Below, piece after piece: positions 1-7,588 of a DNA stretch of 34,427 nt. The notes below the pieces were generated by a model. The model ran no database searches and was not told the DNA's origin. It was given only the letters and a program-made list of their open reading frames with translations. Position numbers and translations under genes: made by a program. Origin of the DNA: Halorhodospira abdelmalekii (GTDB lineage: Bacteria > Pseudomonadota > Gammaproteobacteria > Nitrococcales > Halorhodospiraceae); assembly GCF_016583625.1 (NCBI RefSeq), contig NZ_NRRN01000034.1, forward strand, positions 1 to 34,427, given 5' to 3'. Numbering within the stretch: the first letter of the stretch is position 1; the number at the start of each line of letters is the position of its first letter.

Positions 1-115
1 GTGGAACGGCCCCACCACATCCGGTGGAATCGCCCCCCCACTTCCGGTGGAACAGCACACCCGCTTCGCGTGGAATCGGCACCCCACTTCCCGTGGAATG
101 CACCCCCCACTTGAG
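1..115. repeat. Five tandem copies of a 23-bp unit
   Basis: Five contiguous units begin at 1, 24, 47, 70 and 93. Each starts with GTGGAA, followed by a C-rich stretch, and copies 2, 4 and 5 then carry CCACTT. There are no spacers, so this is a tandem array. Arrays of this kind are found at the ends of IS21-family elements, where the transposase binds repeated sites. That assignment is inference, because no istA or istB gene is present. The window begins inside the array, so it may extend further upstream. Confidence 0.7.
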
Positions 116-737
116 GACTATTCCATATCGGTGCAGGGTCTATGATAGCGCTCTATTGCGCCGCTTGCCCAGATCAATGTCCCCCCAGGGGGGGGTCTTT
201 CCAGGGGATATGATGCGTTTCCTTGCTGCGGTATAGGAGCACGAACACCACCTGCGTTTCTTGCTATGCCCTGGCCACACCTAGCCACACCCTGGCCTCA
301 GTGGCTCTATATGGTGCCTCTTCCCGCATTGATTCCCCGCCGTGCACTGCGCGAGGCCTCAGATGCCCGGGCGCTGGTCCGCGCCTACGGCAACTGGACG
401 GCTAACAGCTACGGCGGCGGTCGTTTCGACATGGTCTTCGTGCGCGATCGCGAGTTCACCGAGGGTGTGACAGAGTTTGACGGCCTAAGTTACGACTTGA
501 CAGACAGGCAGCCACAGCTGCGCCTGTAGTTTTCGGGGTCCCTGGCGAAAGTTGGATGCGAAGAGAAGGTCTGGCCACTTCGGTCCCAAATTCGTCGGCG
601 TAGGCTTCCGCAGAGCGAACGGTTGCAGTGCCAGGAATCTACTGATCGGTTGAGGCTGGGCTGGCGGCGCCAAGCGTGCGTGATAGTTCCGTTGGTCGAT
701 CAGTTGGCGCCCCGCAGTGCGCAATATTTTATCGGTA
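116..737. other. Gene-free stretch, possible mobile-element remnant
   Basis: No open frame here is convincing. Short frames exist on both strands (for example 266-529 plus and 485-769 minus), but they overlap each other, lack clear ribosome binding sites and show no family motif that I recognise. The position between two IS-end-like repeat blocks suggests decayed mobile-element DNA. I see no RNA gene. Confidence 0.4.
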
Positions 738-785
738 CCGATCAAAAGCTGCCCAGGCGAGCCGATCAAAACGTTTCCGCCATTT
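738..785. repeat. Two direct repeats, 24-bp period
   Basis: CCGATCAAAA occurs at 738-747 and again at 762-771, giving a 24-bp period; the sequence after each copy is only loosely similar. The motif resembles repeated sites near the ends of some IS21-like elements. It is a second repeat type, different from the 1-115 array, so the two need not belong to one element. Confidence 0.4.
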
Positions 786-829
786 TAGGCAGTTCCCTCA
801 TCTTCATGATTTACAAAGGGGGAAATCCT

Positions 830-883
830 ATGCCCAAAAGTGGTACGAGGATTGCAATGGGCGTACGGACAGGATTTGACTGA
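830..883 (+). CDS. Possible 17-residue upstream peptide
   Basis: An ATG at 830 is preceded by a strong purine-rich ribosome binding site (AAGGGGG, about seven bases away) and opens a 17-codon frame ending with TGA at 881-883. The end overlaps the FNR-type box. No homology can be judged from so short a peptide. It could be a leader peptide for the cytochrome operon or a chance frame; the ribosome binding site is the only real support. Confidence 0.2.
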   Translation: MPKSGTRIAMGVRTGFD

Positions 884-889
884 TATCAA
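876..889. promoter_or_regulatory. FNR/Anr-type binding site upstream of the cytochrome operon
   Basis: The sequence TTGAC-TGAT-ATCAA matches the FNR/Anr consensus TTGAT-N4-ATCAA with one mismatch. Its centre is near 882.5, about 51 bases before the proposed start of the MtrA-like gene. If it acted as a class II activator site at -41.5, transcription would begin around 924, leaving almost no leader. The left half also reads TTGACT, a possible -35, so repression or another arrangement is possible. Oxygen-dependent control of the cluster is inference. Confidence 0.55.
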
Positions 890-933
890 AAACAACCGTT
901 ATCCACGCAATAAGCGTACAAGGAGTATGTCTA

Positions 934-1899
934 TTGTCTAAGCACTTGATGAACAGGTGGCGTAACTCCTCGCTGCTTCTGCCCCTAGCGCTTGTTGGTG
1001 TGTTGGTGAGCGGTCCGGTGCAGATCGGCGCTGTAGCGGCGGAGGAGGAGCCTGCTGGAGTCGATGTCGAGGCCCTGATTGACGAAGTGCGTGCGATTTC
1101 GCCGGTGATCGCGGAGCGACGCATGCAGGATCTGCGGATCCACATCGAGCGCGTCGAGGAGACGGCGCACGCCGTTGCCTCGGATCCACGGACACCGGCT
1201 GGGCGTGCCAAGGAGGGCGAGCAGTTCTGCTATGCATGTCACGGCCAGGACTTTGAACACTTCTTTAACGTTGGTGATGACATCTCGACATCGCAAGCGA
1301 ACGAGGTCTGCATGGAGTGTCATCGGGGCGGTGAGCGCATGCACTGGTACGGGGGGGCGCATGAGTTTCAGGATATGGCGTGCATCGACTGCCACAACGC
1401 CCACAGCAACAATAAACGGTTGCTACGGGCTGAAGACCAGCTGACGCTTTGCAGCAATTGCCACCAAGAGCGGCGCGTCGATTTTCATCGCCCGCACCAC
1501 CATCCGGTTCGTGAAGGCCAGATCGAGTGTACCGATTGCCACAATCCGCACGGCGAGATGGGGCGTGCGCAGCTGCGCAGCGGTGGGGTGAACGAGACCT
1601 GCTATCAGTGCCACGCTGAGTATCGCGGACCCTTTCTATGGGAGCATCAGCCGGTTCGTGAGGATTGCACCCTCTGCCACAACCCGCACGGCTCGGTTCA
1701 CCCCGGCATGTTAGAGGCGCGGACGGCTCAGGTCTGTCAGTCGTGCCACCTGACTTCGACTGCGCATCCTGGCGATCTACTCACTCGCCACCCGGGCGGA
1801 TCGCAAGGGGAGTTCATGCTGCGTGGACAGAGCTGCCTCAACTGCCATTCGCAGGTGCACGGATCAAACCACCCGGGCGGGGCGCTCTTTCAGCGCTAA
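934..1899 (+). CDS. mtrA: MtrA/DmsE-like periplasmic multihaem c-type cytochrome (nine haem motifs)
   Basis: This cytochrome would carry electrons through the outer-membrane porin between the periplasm and a surface cytochrome. The 321-residue product has a signal peptide ending near residues 33-36 (AVAA). It has nine CXXCH motifs, with first cysteines near residues 99, 126, 150, 173, 199, 223, 245, 268 and 301. MtrA and DmsE proteins normally have ten. The stretch around residues 84-100 (DPRTP then CYACH) aligns by eye with the second haem region of the family, so the N-terminal haem appears to be missing, replaced by a helix-like segment at about 43-80. The start is TTG at 934, eight bases after AAGGAG (920-925); an in-frame ATG at 949 lacks a ribosome binding site. 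The beta-barrel gene follows 50 bases downstream. Family assignment is firm; the direction of electron flow is unknown. Confidence 0.9.
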   Translation: MSKHLMNRWRNSSLLLPLALVGVLVSGPVQIGAVAAEEEPAGVDVEALIDEVRAISPVIAERRMQDLRIHIERVEETAHAVASDPRTPAGRAKEGEQFCYACHGQDFEHFFNVGDDISTSQANEVCMECHRGGERMHWYGGAHEFQDMACIDCHNAHSNNKRLLRAEDQLTLCSNCHQERRVDFHRPHHHPVREGQIECTDCHNPHGEMGRAQLRSGGVNETCYQCHAEYRGPFLWEHQPVREDCTLCHNPHGSVHPGMLEARTAQVCQSCHLTSTAHPGDLLTRHPGGSQGEFMLRGQSCLNCHSQVHGSNHPGGALFQR

Positions 1900-1949
1900 T
1901 TGAGCGCAAATTGGCTGATTCGGCGGAATAGAGCCGATAGGGGATGGAG

Positions 1950-3973
1950 ATGAGTCGAAGACGTAAGATTCGTTACACCGGGAGTACGGTGACGGCGATT
2001 TCGGTTGTAGCCCTGCAGGCGGCGGCCTCCGCCGGGTCTCCCGAAGGGACGGCGGTCTTTGTGGGGCCCGCTGAGTCGAGTGTTCGCGCCGGGATGGGCT
2101 ACCTCAGCGAAGATAACCACCACGTGCATCGCTACACCGGCCCGGTTGATGAAGGTTTTTCCCCGTATTGGAACTCGATCTGCGCTACCGCGGCGAGGAC
2201 GACGAGGATGCGCGCTATGGTCGATTGTCGGGCCGCGACCTGGGGATTGAATCGCGCAATCTGCAGGGCCGCTACGGGGTGCAAGGCCGCTATGGGCTCT
2301 CGATTGAGTACGACCAGCGTCCCCGCTTTTACGGGCACGATCTGCGCGGCCCTCATTGGCAGCCCGATAAGGATCGACTGGTGCTGCCCGACGGCGGGCG
2401 GACCGAAGATCTCGATGATTGGAGTCGGACGTGGGATCTAAGCACCGAGCGCCGGCGTTTGAGCGTTGGGGGGCAGCGGCACCTCGATGAGGATTGGAAG
2501 GTCAGCGCTGCCTTCAGTCGTGAGGAGAAGGAGGGGAATCGGCCGCTCGGTTACGGTACGTGGTGGCAACCGAGTGCGGTGCAACTGCCGGCCTCGGTCA
2601 ATCACCGTACCGATCAGTTCGATCTGACAGCCGATTATGCCAACAGTGAGTTGCAGGCTCAATTTGGTTACCACCTCTCGCAGTTTTCTCAACTTGAAGG
2701 CGATCACTTTGAGTTTGATGATCCCTTTTCTGTTCCAGGTTTCGAGCGCTGGCAAGATGCCAGTGCTCAGAAAGTTTCACAGCCGCCGGATAATAGCTAC
2801 CATCGGCTCCACGCCTCTGTAGCCTATCAACTTCAGAGGGCGACTCGGTTCCACGCTCAGGTCGATCTCGGCCGTGCACAACAAGATGAGCGCTACATCA
2901 ACGACCCGGGGTTTGCTGATGAGCTTGCCGATCTAAGTCGTTCCCTCGGCGGACAAATCGATACGACTCGAATCAGTCTCCGGGGTACCCACCGTTTCAC
3001 CCCGCGCTTTCAAGTCCGGGGCGGGTATCGATACGAAGATCATGACAATGGGACCTCTGTCGAGGAGGTCGGCGACTACATTTCGCGCGTCCATTCTTGG
3101 ACGAAGCACGCCTTTGATGTCGATGGTGATATCCGTTTGCCTGGGCGCAACAATCTCTTGCTTGGTTACGAGTTCAGCGAAATAGATCGCGAACACGCCG
3201 ATGATAAAACCTATAATTACGCGGTTAATGCCCGCCTACGCAGTCAGGTGACAGACGATTTGAGTGGCAGCCTCTATACTCGGATATTGGCTCGCAGCGG
3301 AGCCAACTATTCGGGTCCGGGGCTGAGCGATAACATTCAGGCCACTCGACTCTACCATCTGGCTGATCTGACCCGGTGGGAAGTCGGTACGGTGGTTAGC
3401 TACTCAGTAGCACCCGAGCTCGCATTGGGAGCAGAGATCACCCTCGCTGAAGAGGATTACAGCGAATCGGAACTAGGGTTGCTGGCCTCTAAAATTAACT
3501 CATATACGCTCACCTTTGATTATTTCCCTGCTGAGGTCTTCTCAGGGTACGCCTTCGTTACGCTCGAAGATCGTGAGCGTGAACAAGGGGGAGAGCAGAG
3601 GGCGCTGGATCAGGAGGAGAGAACTTGGACGATCGGTGCGGGGGCGAACTCAGTCTTAACCGAAGAGCAAAGGCTCACTTTGGGTTTGGAGCTGGCTTAT
3701 ATGGATTCGGGGACCGATATAAAAGTCTCTCCGGATTCCGGAGGTGCGGGTTATCCCTCTCTGAACGTCACGATGACTCAACTGAAGCTGTCGAGCGATT
3801 ACGAAGTGAGTGACGCCCTGACAGTCGGCTTTACCTATTTCGTGCAGCGGTTTAGTGAAGACGACTGGTCTCGGGTCGCTCCGGGGCTTGACGGCGGGTT
3901 GATCTATCTCGGCGGCGATGAACGCAACTATACAGCCCACATGGGCATCGCTTCGGTGAGCTATCGGTTTTGA
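1950..3973 (+). pseudogene. mtrB: MtrB/PioB-family outer-membrane beta-barrel, frameshifted near the N-terminus
   Basis: This protein family forms the porin sheath around MtrA. The signal peptide and mature N-terminus (from ATG 1950, cleavage near ASA, then a GMGYLSEDN segment) are in one frame; the remaining roughly 600 residues are in another. The switch lies at a run of five T and four C (2156-2164). Adding one T, or slipping back one base there, gives a continuous product of about 674 residues reading EGFFPVLELDLRYRG across the junction, close to the usual MtrB length. The protein ends in SYRF, an aromatic C-terminus typical of outer-membrane barrels. Start 1950 has AGGGG six bases upstream; ATG 1944 is too close to it. 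The frame after the break is open to its natural end, with no further damage, which suggests a recent mutation, a sequencing error or translational slippage rather than an old pseudogene. I see no cysteine, unlike Shewanella MtrB with its N-terminal CXXC. Base composition is visibly less GC-rich than in lysS or sdhA. Confidence 0.8.
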
Positions 3974-4009
3974 TTTTGGGTGAACAAAGACCCGATGTGG
4001 GAGTGGATA

Positions 4010-6709
4010 ATGACTAGAAGAGCATTTAGAAAATACGACGCTTGGTGGCGGTGGAGTGGTTCGCTGATTCTGATGGTTGTATTGGCGGCGGCGCTCGCCG
4101 GCTGTGATGGCGACGATGGCAGTGCCGGGCCGCCTGGGGCGCAGGGTCCGAGTGGTGAGACGGGCGCACCGGGGCCGCGTGGTCCGAGTGCCGCCGATTT
4201 TGGGCCGTTGCGGATAGAGATCGAGCGGGCTCGGGTGGAAGAGGGTGAGTTGTTCATCGAATTCTTTGCCGGCGACGCCCAGGGGCGCCCCTACGAGCAC
4301 CTGCAGGATGGCGATATCGGGGCGACCTTTGCCAAGCTGGCGCCGCGCTCCCGCGATGAGTACGGGTACGATTGGCAGAACTATATCGTTGCCACTGAGC
4401 GGCGCGGTGCTCCCGGCCTCTACGGCGATGCCTTTACTGCCGAGCAGGAAGGGGCGGCGCTGGCTCATCAAGGGCGAGGGGAGTACACGCTTTCGTACCG
4501 TCTCTTTGAGAATAACGCTGGCAGTTGGAGTGTGACCTACAGCGGGGCCGATTTGAGTGGAATTTATCAGCGCATTGCCGGGGGCGCAGTCGATGGCAGC
4601 GATCTCTTCTGGTGGAATGACGGCACCGCTTTGCCCCAAGGTGTGGCGCTCGAAGATGATCGTGTTACGATCACCTTCGATGAAACGTTGACCCACCGGG
4701 TGGCTCTGGAACTGCGTGAGGCCTCGCTGCGAGGGACCAACGCAACCTTCGACTTCATTCCCGCCAATGGTGGGCAGGCCATTGATCCGGCCTCTGATCG
4801 CAGCCGCAATATTGTTGCTAACGCCAGTTGCAATAGCTGTCACGACCGAGTCGAGCGGCACGGTGGGATCCGCGTCAGTGTTGATAACTGCGTGACTTGT
4901 CATAACCCGGGGACCGTCAATGCCGATGGCCGCAGCCCGGATTTCAAGCAGTTGGTCCATAGGATCCACAGCGGTGCGAACTTGCCGAGCGTAGCAGAGT
5001 TCGGCGATCAGACCGATTTGAATGCGGGGTGGCTGTCGCTGCGCTTTCCGCAGGGGATCGCCGATGATCACAGCGGCATCGACAACTGCGTGAAGTGCCA
5101 CCAGGGGCAGTCGAGTTACGACGCCTTGGTTGACTTGGCTGGCGGCGATCACGACATCGTCGATGGTCTGCAGTTGGCGCCGGTGACTCACGATGGCGAC
5201 CTGTGGCGCGTCCCGAGCGTCGAGGCGTGCAGTTCGTGTCACGACGACCGCTACTGGTGGGAAGGCGATGCCAGCATTGAGGACAGCCTGGCTGCAGTGA
5301 ACGCGATCAACACGGCCGCATGGGGCGATTTCCGTAGGCCTCACAACCCGGGTGGTGGTCCGCAGTCGACCGGGGTCTGGAGTGGCTGTGCTACGGCGTG
5401 TCACCAGGTCGATGGCATCACCAACGACCCACTGGCCAATCTAGGGACGGGATTTGGGCCGCAAGAGCGGCGCGATGTCCTCTCGGCCCACCTGATGCTA
5501 ACCCGCACCATGGTGCGCTCGGAGATGCTCAAGCCGGAGTTCGACGCGCTCGATTTTAATCCGAGCACCGGGGTCTTTAGCTTCGACTTCCGCATTCAGG
5601 ATGGTGCGAATGGCTCCCATCTGACACTGACGACCGATTCAGATCAATTATCAGGGAATCCGATCAGCTTCTTGATTGGTTGGATTGAGGAGGGCTACGC
5701 CGACTATACCCACAGCGTTGGCCGTGACGGTGGCCCGATTGTTGCCGCACCGGAGTGGGACGAGATGACGCCGCGCGGCGATGGCTGGTACGAAGTCGAG
5801 GTCGACATCGGTGATGCCGTTGCCGATCTCAACGCCTTCACCTTGGCGGTCGCTACGCAGGGTACGGCCCGCGGCAGTGCCTGGAGTAATGAGCCGGCCA
5901 ATCAGTACCCGCAGAATGCAATCGCCTATCACTCGGTTAATGGCGCTCGGTTGGCTGAACGGCGTGAGGTGGTCGACTTTGGCCAGAGCTGCCGCAGCTG
6001 TCACCAGCGGCTCGGTCAGCACGGTGGCAATAATCGCAACGATCCGGTGACCTGCACCATGTGCCACACCCCGAACCGGACCGATGTGACCTACTTCACC
6101 GGTGGCCCGCCGAGTTGGCAGAATCCGCGTCTCGGCAATCTAGGTGTGCACGATAACAAGTACGAGGAGTCGATCGACTTTAAGCGGATGATCCACATCA
6201 TCCACGCTTCGGCTAAGCGCGAGCAGGGGGTGCAGATTCGTGAAGTGGTCTACGGCGGTGAGTTGGCAGGCCACACCCACGAGTCGTACTGGCCAGCGGC
6301 AGAGGGCAACTGTCAGCAGTGCCATACTGGAGAGAGTTATGCGCTCCCGCTGGCCGAAGGGGTCATCGGCTCGAGCCTCTTTACCTTTAACTGGGACCAC
6401 CACCAAATCGGCAACGTCGGCGAGGGCGACTTCCTCACCGACAACCAGACGGCGAATCTGGAGCGGCATCGCAAGATGAGCCCCACCGTCTCGGCCTGCT
6501 CCTCATGCCACGACAGTGCCAGTGCGGAGCGGCATATGGCCAGTATGGGTGGGTCGCAGGTCGATGTGCACCGGTTTGGCTATAACGATCCAGCCTGGTC
6601 GAGAATCGATCTAGGTCGGCTGGATGCGCAACGCGAGACGTGTGTCACGTGCCACGGCCCTGGCCGCAGTGCCGACGTCGCGAAGGTGCACAACTTGGCC
6701 GCGCAGTAA
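4010..6709 (+). CDS. mtrC: OmcA/MtrC-family surface decahaem c-type cytochrome lipoprotein
   Basis: This is the likely cell-surface terminal of the conduit, exchanging electrons with extracellular minerals or other partners. The 899-residue product has a lipobox (LAGC, lipidated Cys near residue 32) followed by seven Gly-X-Y triplets. A beta-rich domain of about 230 residues precedes the first haem motif near residue 274. Nine CXXCH motifs and one CX3CH (CATACH at 5387-5404, Cys near 460) make ten sites, in two groups of five separated by a second beta-rich domain; the last is near residue 878. Histidine-rich HRIHSG and HIIHAS segments resemble the distal haem ligands of the family. I see no cysteines other than the lipobox and haem motifs, so the CX8C disulfide known in Shewanella MtrC is absent. 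The start ATG 4010 has GGGAG six bases upstream; GTG 3980 would give a longer, poorer signal. It is the last gene of the operon. Confidence 0.93.
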   Translation: MTRRAFRKYDAWWRWSGSLILMVVLAAALAGCDGDDGSAGPPGAQGPSGETGAPGPRGPSAADFGPLRIEIERARVEEGELFIEFFAGDAQGRPYEHLQDGDIGATFAKLAPRSRDEYGYDWQNYIVATERRGAPGLYGDAFTAEQEGAALAHQGRGEYTLSYRLFENNAGSWSVTYSGADLSGIYQRIAGGAVDGSDLFWWNDGTALPQGVALEDDRVTITFDETLTHRVALELREASLRGTNATFDFIPANGGQAIDPASDRSRNIVANASCNSCHDRVERHGGIRVSVDNCVTCHNPGTVNADGRSPDFKQLVHRIHSGANLPSVAEFGDQTDLNAGWLSLRFPQGIADDHSGIDNCVKCHQGQSSYDALVDLAGGDHDIVDGLQLAPVTHDGDLWRVPSVEACSSCHDDRYWWEGDASIEDSLAAVNAINTAAWGDFRRPHNPGGGPQSTGVWSGCATACHQVDGITNDPLANLGTGFGPQERRDVLSAHLMLTRTMVRSEMLKPEFDALDFNPSTGVFSFDFRIQDGANGSHLTLTTDSDQLSGNPISFLIGWIEEGYADYTHSVGRDGGPIVAAPEWDEMTPRGDGWYEVEVDIGDAVADLNAFTLAVATQGTARGSAWSNEPANQYPQNAIAYHSVNGARLAERREVVDFGQSCRSCHQRLGQHGGNNRNDPVTCTMCHTPNRTDVTYFTGGPPSWQNPRLGNLGVHDNKYEESIDFKRMIHIIHASAKREQGVQIREVVYGGELAGHTHESYWPAAEGNCQQCHTGESYALPLAEGVIGSSLFTFNWDHHQIGNVGEGDFLTDNQTANLERHRKMSPTVSACSSCHDSASAERHMASMGGSQVDVHRFGYNDPAWSRIDLGRLDAQRETCVTCHGPGRSADVAKVHNLAAQ

Positions 6710-6718
6710 TCTTGCGTT

Positions 6719-6760
6719 AATAAGCTCGGGCCAATAAGCCTGAGTGAATAAGCTTGGGCC
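6719..6760. repeat. Three 14-bp direct repeats after mtrC
   Basis: Three contiguous units begin with AATAAGC at 6719, 6733 and 6747. The first and third differ at one base; the second is more divergent. They lie between the mtrC stop and the terminator. No function is evident. Confidence 0.6.
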
Positions 6761-6798
6761 AACCAGTCCAGGCAAGTGGAGTGAGCCGTTGTTAGCCT

Positions 6799-6828
6799 CC
6801 CCGCCCTAACAGGGCGGGGCTTTTTTTT
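6799..6828 (+). terminator. Intrinsic terminator of the mtr operon
   Basis: A perfect nine-base-pair GC-rich stem (CCCCGCCCT at 6799-6807, AGGGCGGGG at 6811-6819) has an AAC loop and is followed by C and eight T residues. It lies 90 bases after the mtrC stop. There is no T tract on the other side, so it works only in the plus direction. Confidence 0.93.
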
Positions 6829-6859
6829 GGAAAGTCGAGATCTTCGCGATCCTACGAAC

Positions 6860-7525
6860 TCACCGATAGAGCCGGCGCACGCCGCGAGCTATCCGTTCGA
6901 TGGCGGTACGCCGGTGGAGTCGTGCGACCGCCGGTGGCATCGCCGCTTCGTGCTTCCAGCCGTGGCGGGCCCAAGCGTTCCAGTCTTGTTGCGCGGCCCA
7001 GCGCCAGAGTGGTCCGGGGGGGCGCTCCGACGGGCGCAGGAAGGCGGTGCCGAAGTCGATGACGTAGATCTGCTGTTCGGCGGTCAGAATGAGGTTGGTA
7101 CGCCGCTTGAGATCGGCATGTGCGATGCCGCGGCGGTGCATCGCTGCCACAGTCCGTCGGAACCCCTCCATGGCGGGGCAAGGTTGGTCCGAGAGCGGCG
7201 AAGGCTGCAGCAGGTAGCGCCGCAGCGGTTGCCCGGCAATGTAGCCGAGCACTAACCACTTACCGGCGTAGAGGCCGTAGCAGGGTGGAATGCCGGGTAC
7301 ACCGGTCAGGCGCTGGTAGATCCGATGCTCGCGGCGCAGCGACCACAGGGTCGTGGCGTAGCGCAGACCAGGGAGCGGCGCTTTGACGATCAGCGGCGGA
7401 TCGTGCTCGGGAAAGAGTCGCACCCACGCTTGATTGCCGCCGCCCCGCGGCGGGGCGGTGGCGGCACTCTCACTGGTTGCAATGAGTTCGGCGATGGTTG
7501 CAGCCGTAAGGGAAGTCGATGTCAT
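6860..7525 (-). CDS. RIO/LPS-kinase-like small protein kinase
   Basis: The 221-residue protein has the catalytic core of the protein-kinase-like superfamily. HADLKRRTNL fits HxDxxxxxN of the catalytic loop, YVIDFGTA carries the DFG metal-binding motif, and VKAP with the downstream RREHRIY segment could supply the ATP-anchoring Lys and Glu. The small size and missing C-terminal lobe helices recall RIO kinases and lipopolysaccharide kinases such as KdkA/InaA; I cannot choose between them and the substrate is unknown. ATG at 7525 has no visible ribosome binding site. It lies 63 bases after the metal transporter gene on the same strand, with an octanucleotide repeat in the gap. It faces the mtr operon tail to tail. 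Confidence 0.75.
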   Translation of the reverse strand: MTSTSLTAATIAELIATSESAATAPPRGGGNQAWVRLFPEHDPPLIVKAPLPGLRYATTLWSLRREHRIYQRLTGVPGIPPCYGLYAGKWLVLGYIAGQPLRRYLLQPSPLSDQPCPAMEGFRRTVAAMHRRGIAHADLKRRTNLILTAEQQIYVIDFGTAFLRPSERPPGPLWRWAAQQDWNAWARHGWKHEAAMPPAVARLHRRTAIERIARGVRRLYR

Positions 7526-7540
7526 CGTGAGGCGGTACGC

Positions 7541-7580
7541 TTGGTTGCTTGGTTGCTTGGTTGCTTGGTTGCTTGGTTGC
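7541..7580. repeat. Octanucleotide microsatellite, five copies
   Basis: Five exact copies of TTGGTTGC run from 7541 to 7580 (GCAACCAA on the coding strand). They sit between the stop of the NicO-type transporter and the start of the kinase-like gene, 15 bases before its ATG. The kinase frame is open back through the repeat to the transporter TAA at 7589-7591. Changes in copy number would alter the spacing between the two genes. Confidence 0.95.
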
Positions 7581-7588
7581 TTTTCTGG

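Noticed and set aside
1-115. CRISPR-like array
   Set aside because: The 23-bp units are directly adjacent with no unique spacers, and no cas gene is in the window.
266-529. An 87-codon plus-strand frame in the upstream region
   Set aside because: No ribosome binding site, no motif and overlap with other short frames; too weak to call a gene.
2168-3973. A separate barrel gene starting at TTG 2168
   Set aside because: It would lack a signal peptide and ribosome binding site, and the missing N-terminal segment is present in the neighbouring frame immediately upstream.
3656-5404. A 582-codon open frame on the minus strand across mtrB and mtrC
   Set aside because: It is antisense to two genes with clear domain and haem motifs, has no recognisable motif of its own, and long antisense frames are common in GC-rich DNA.
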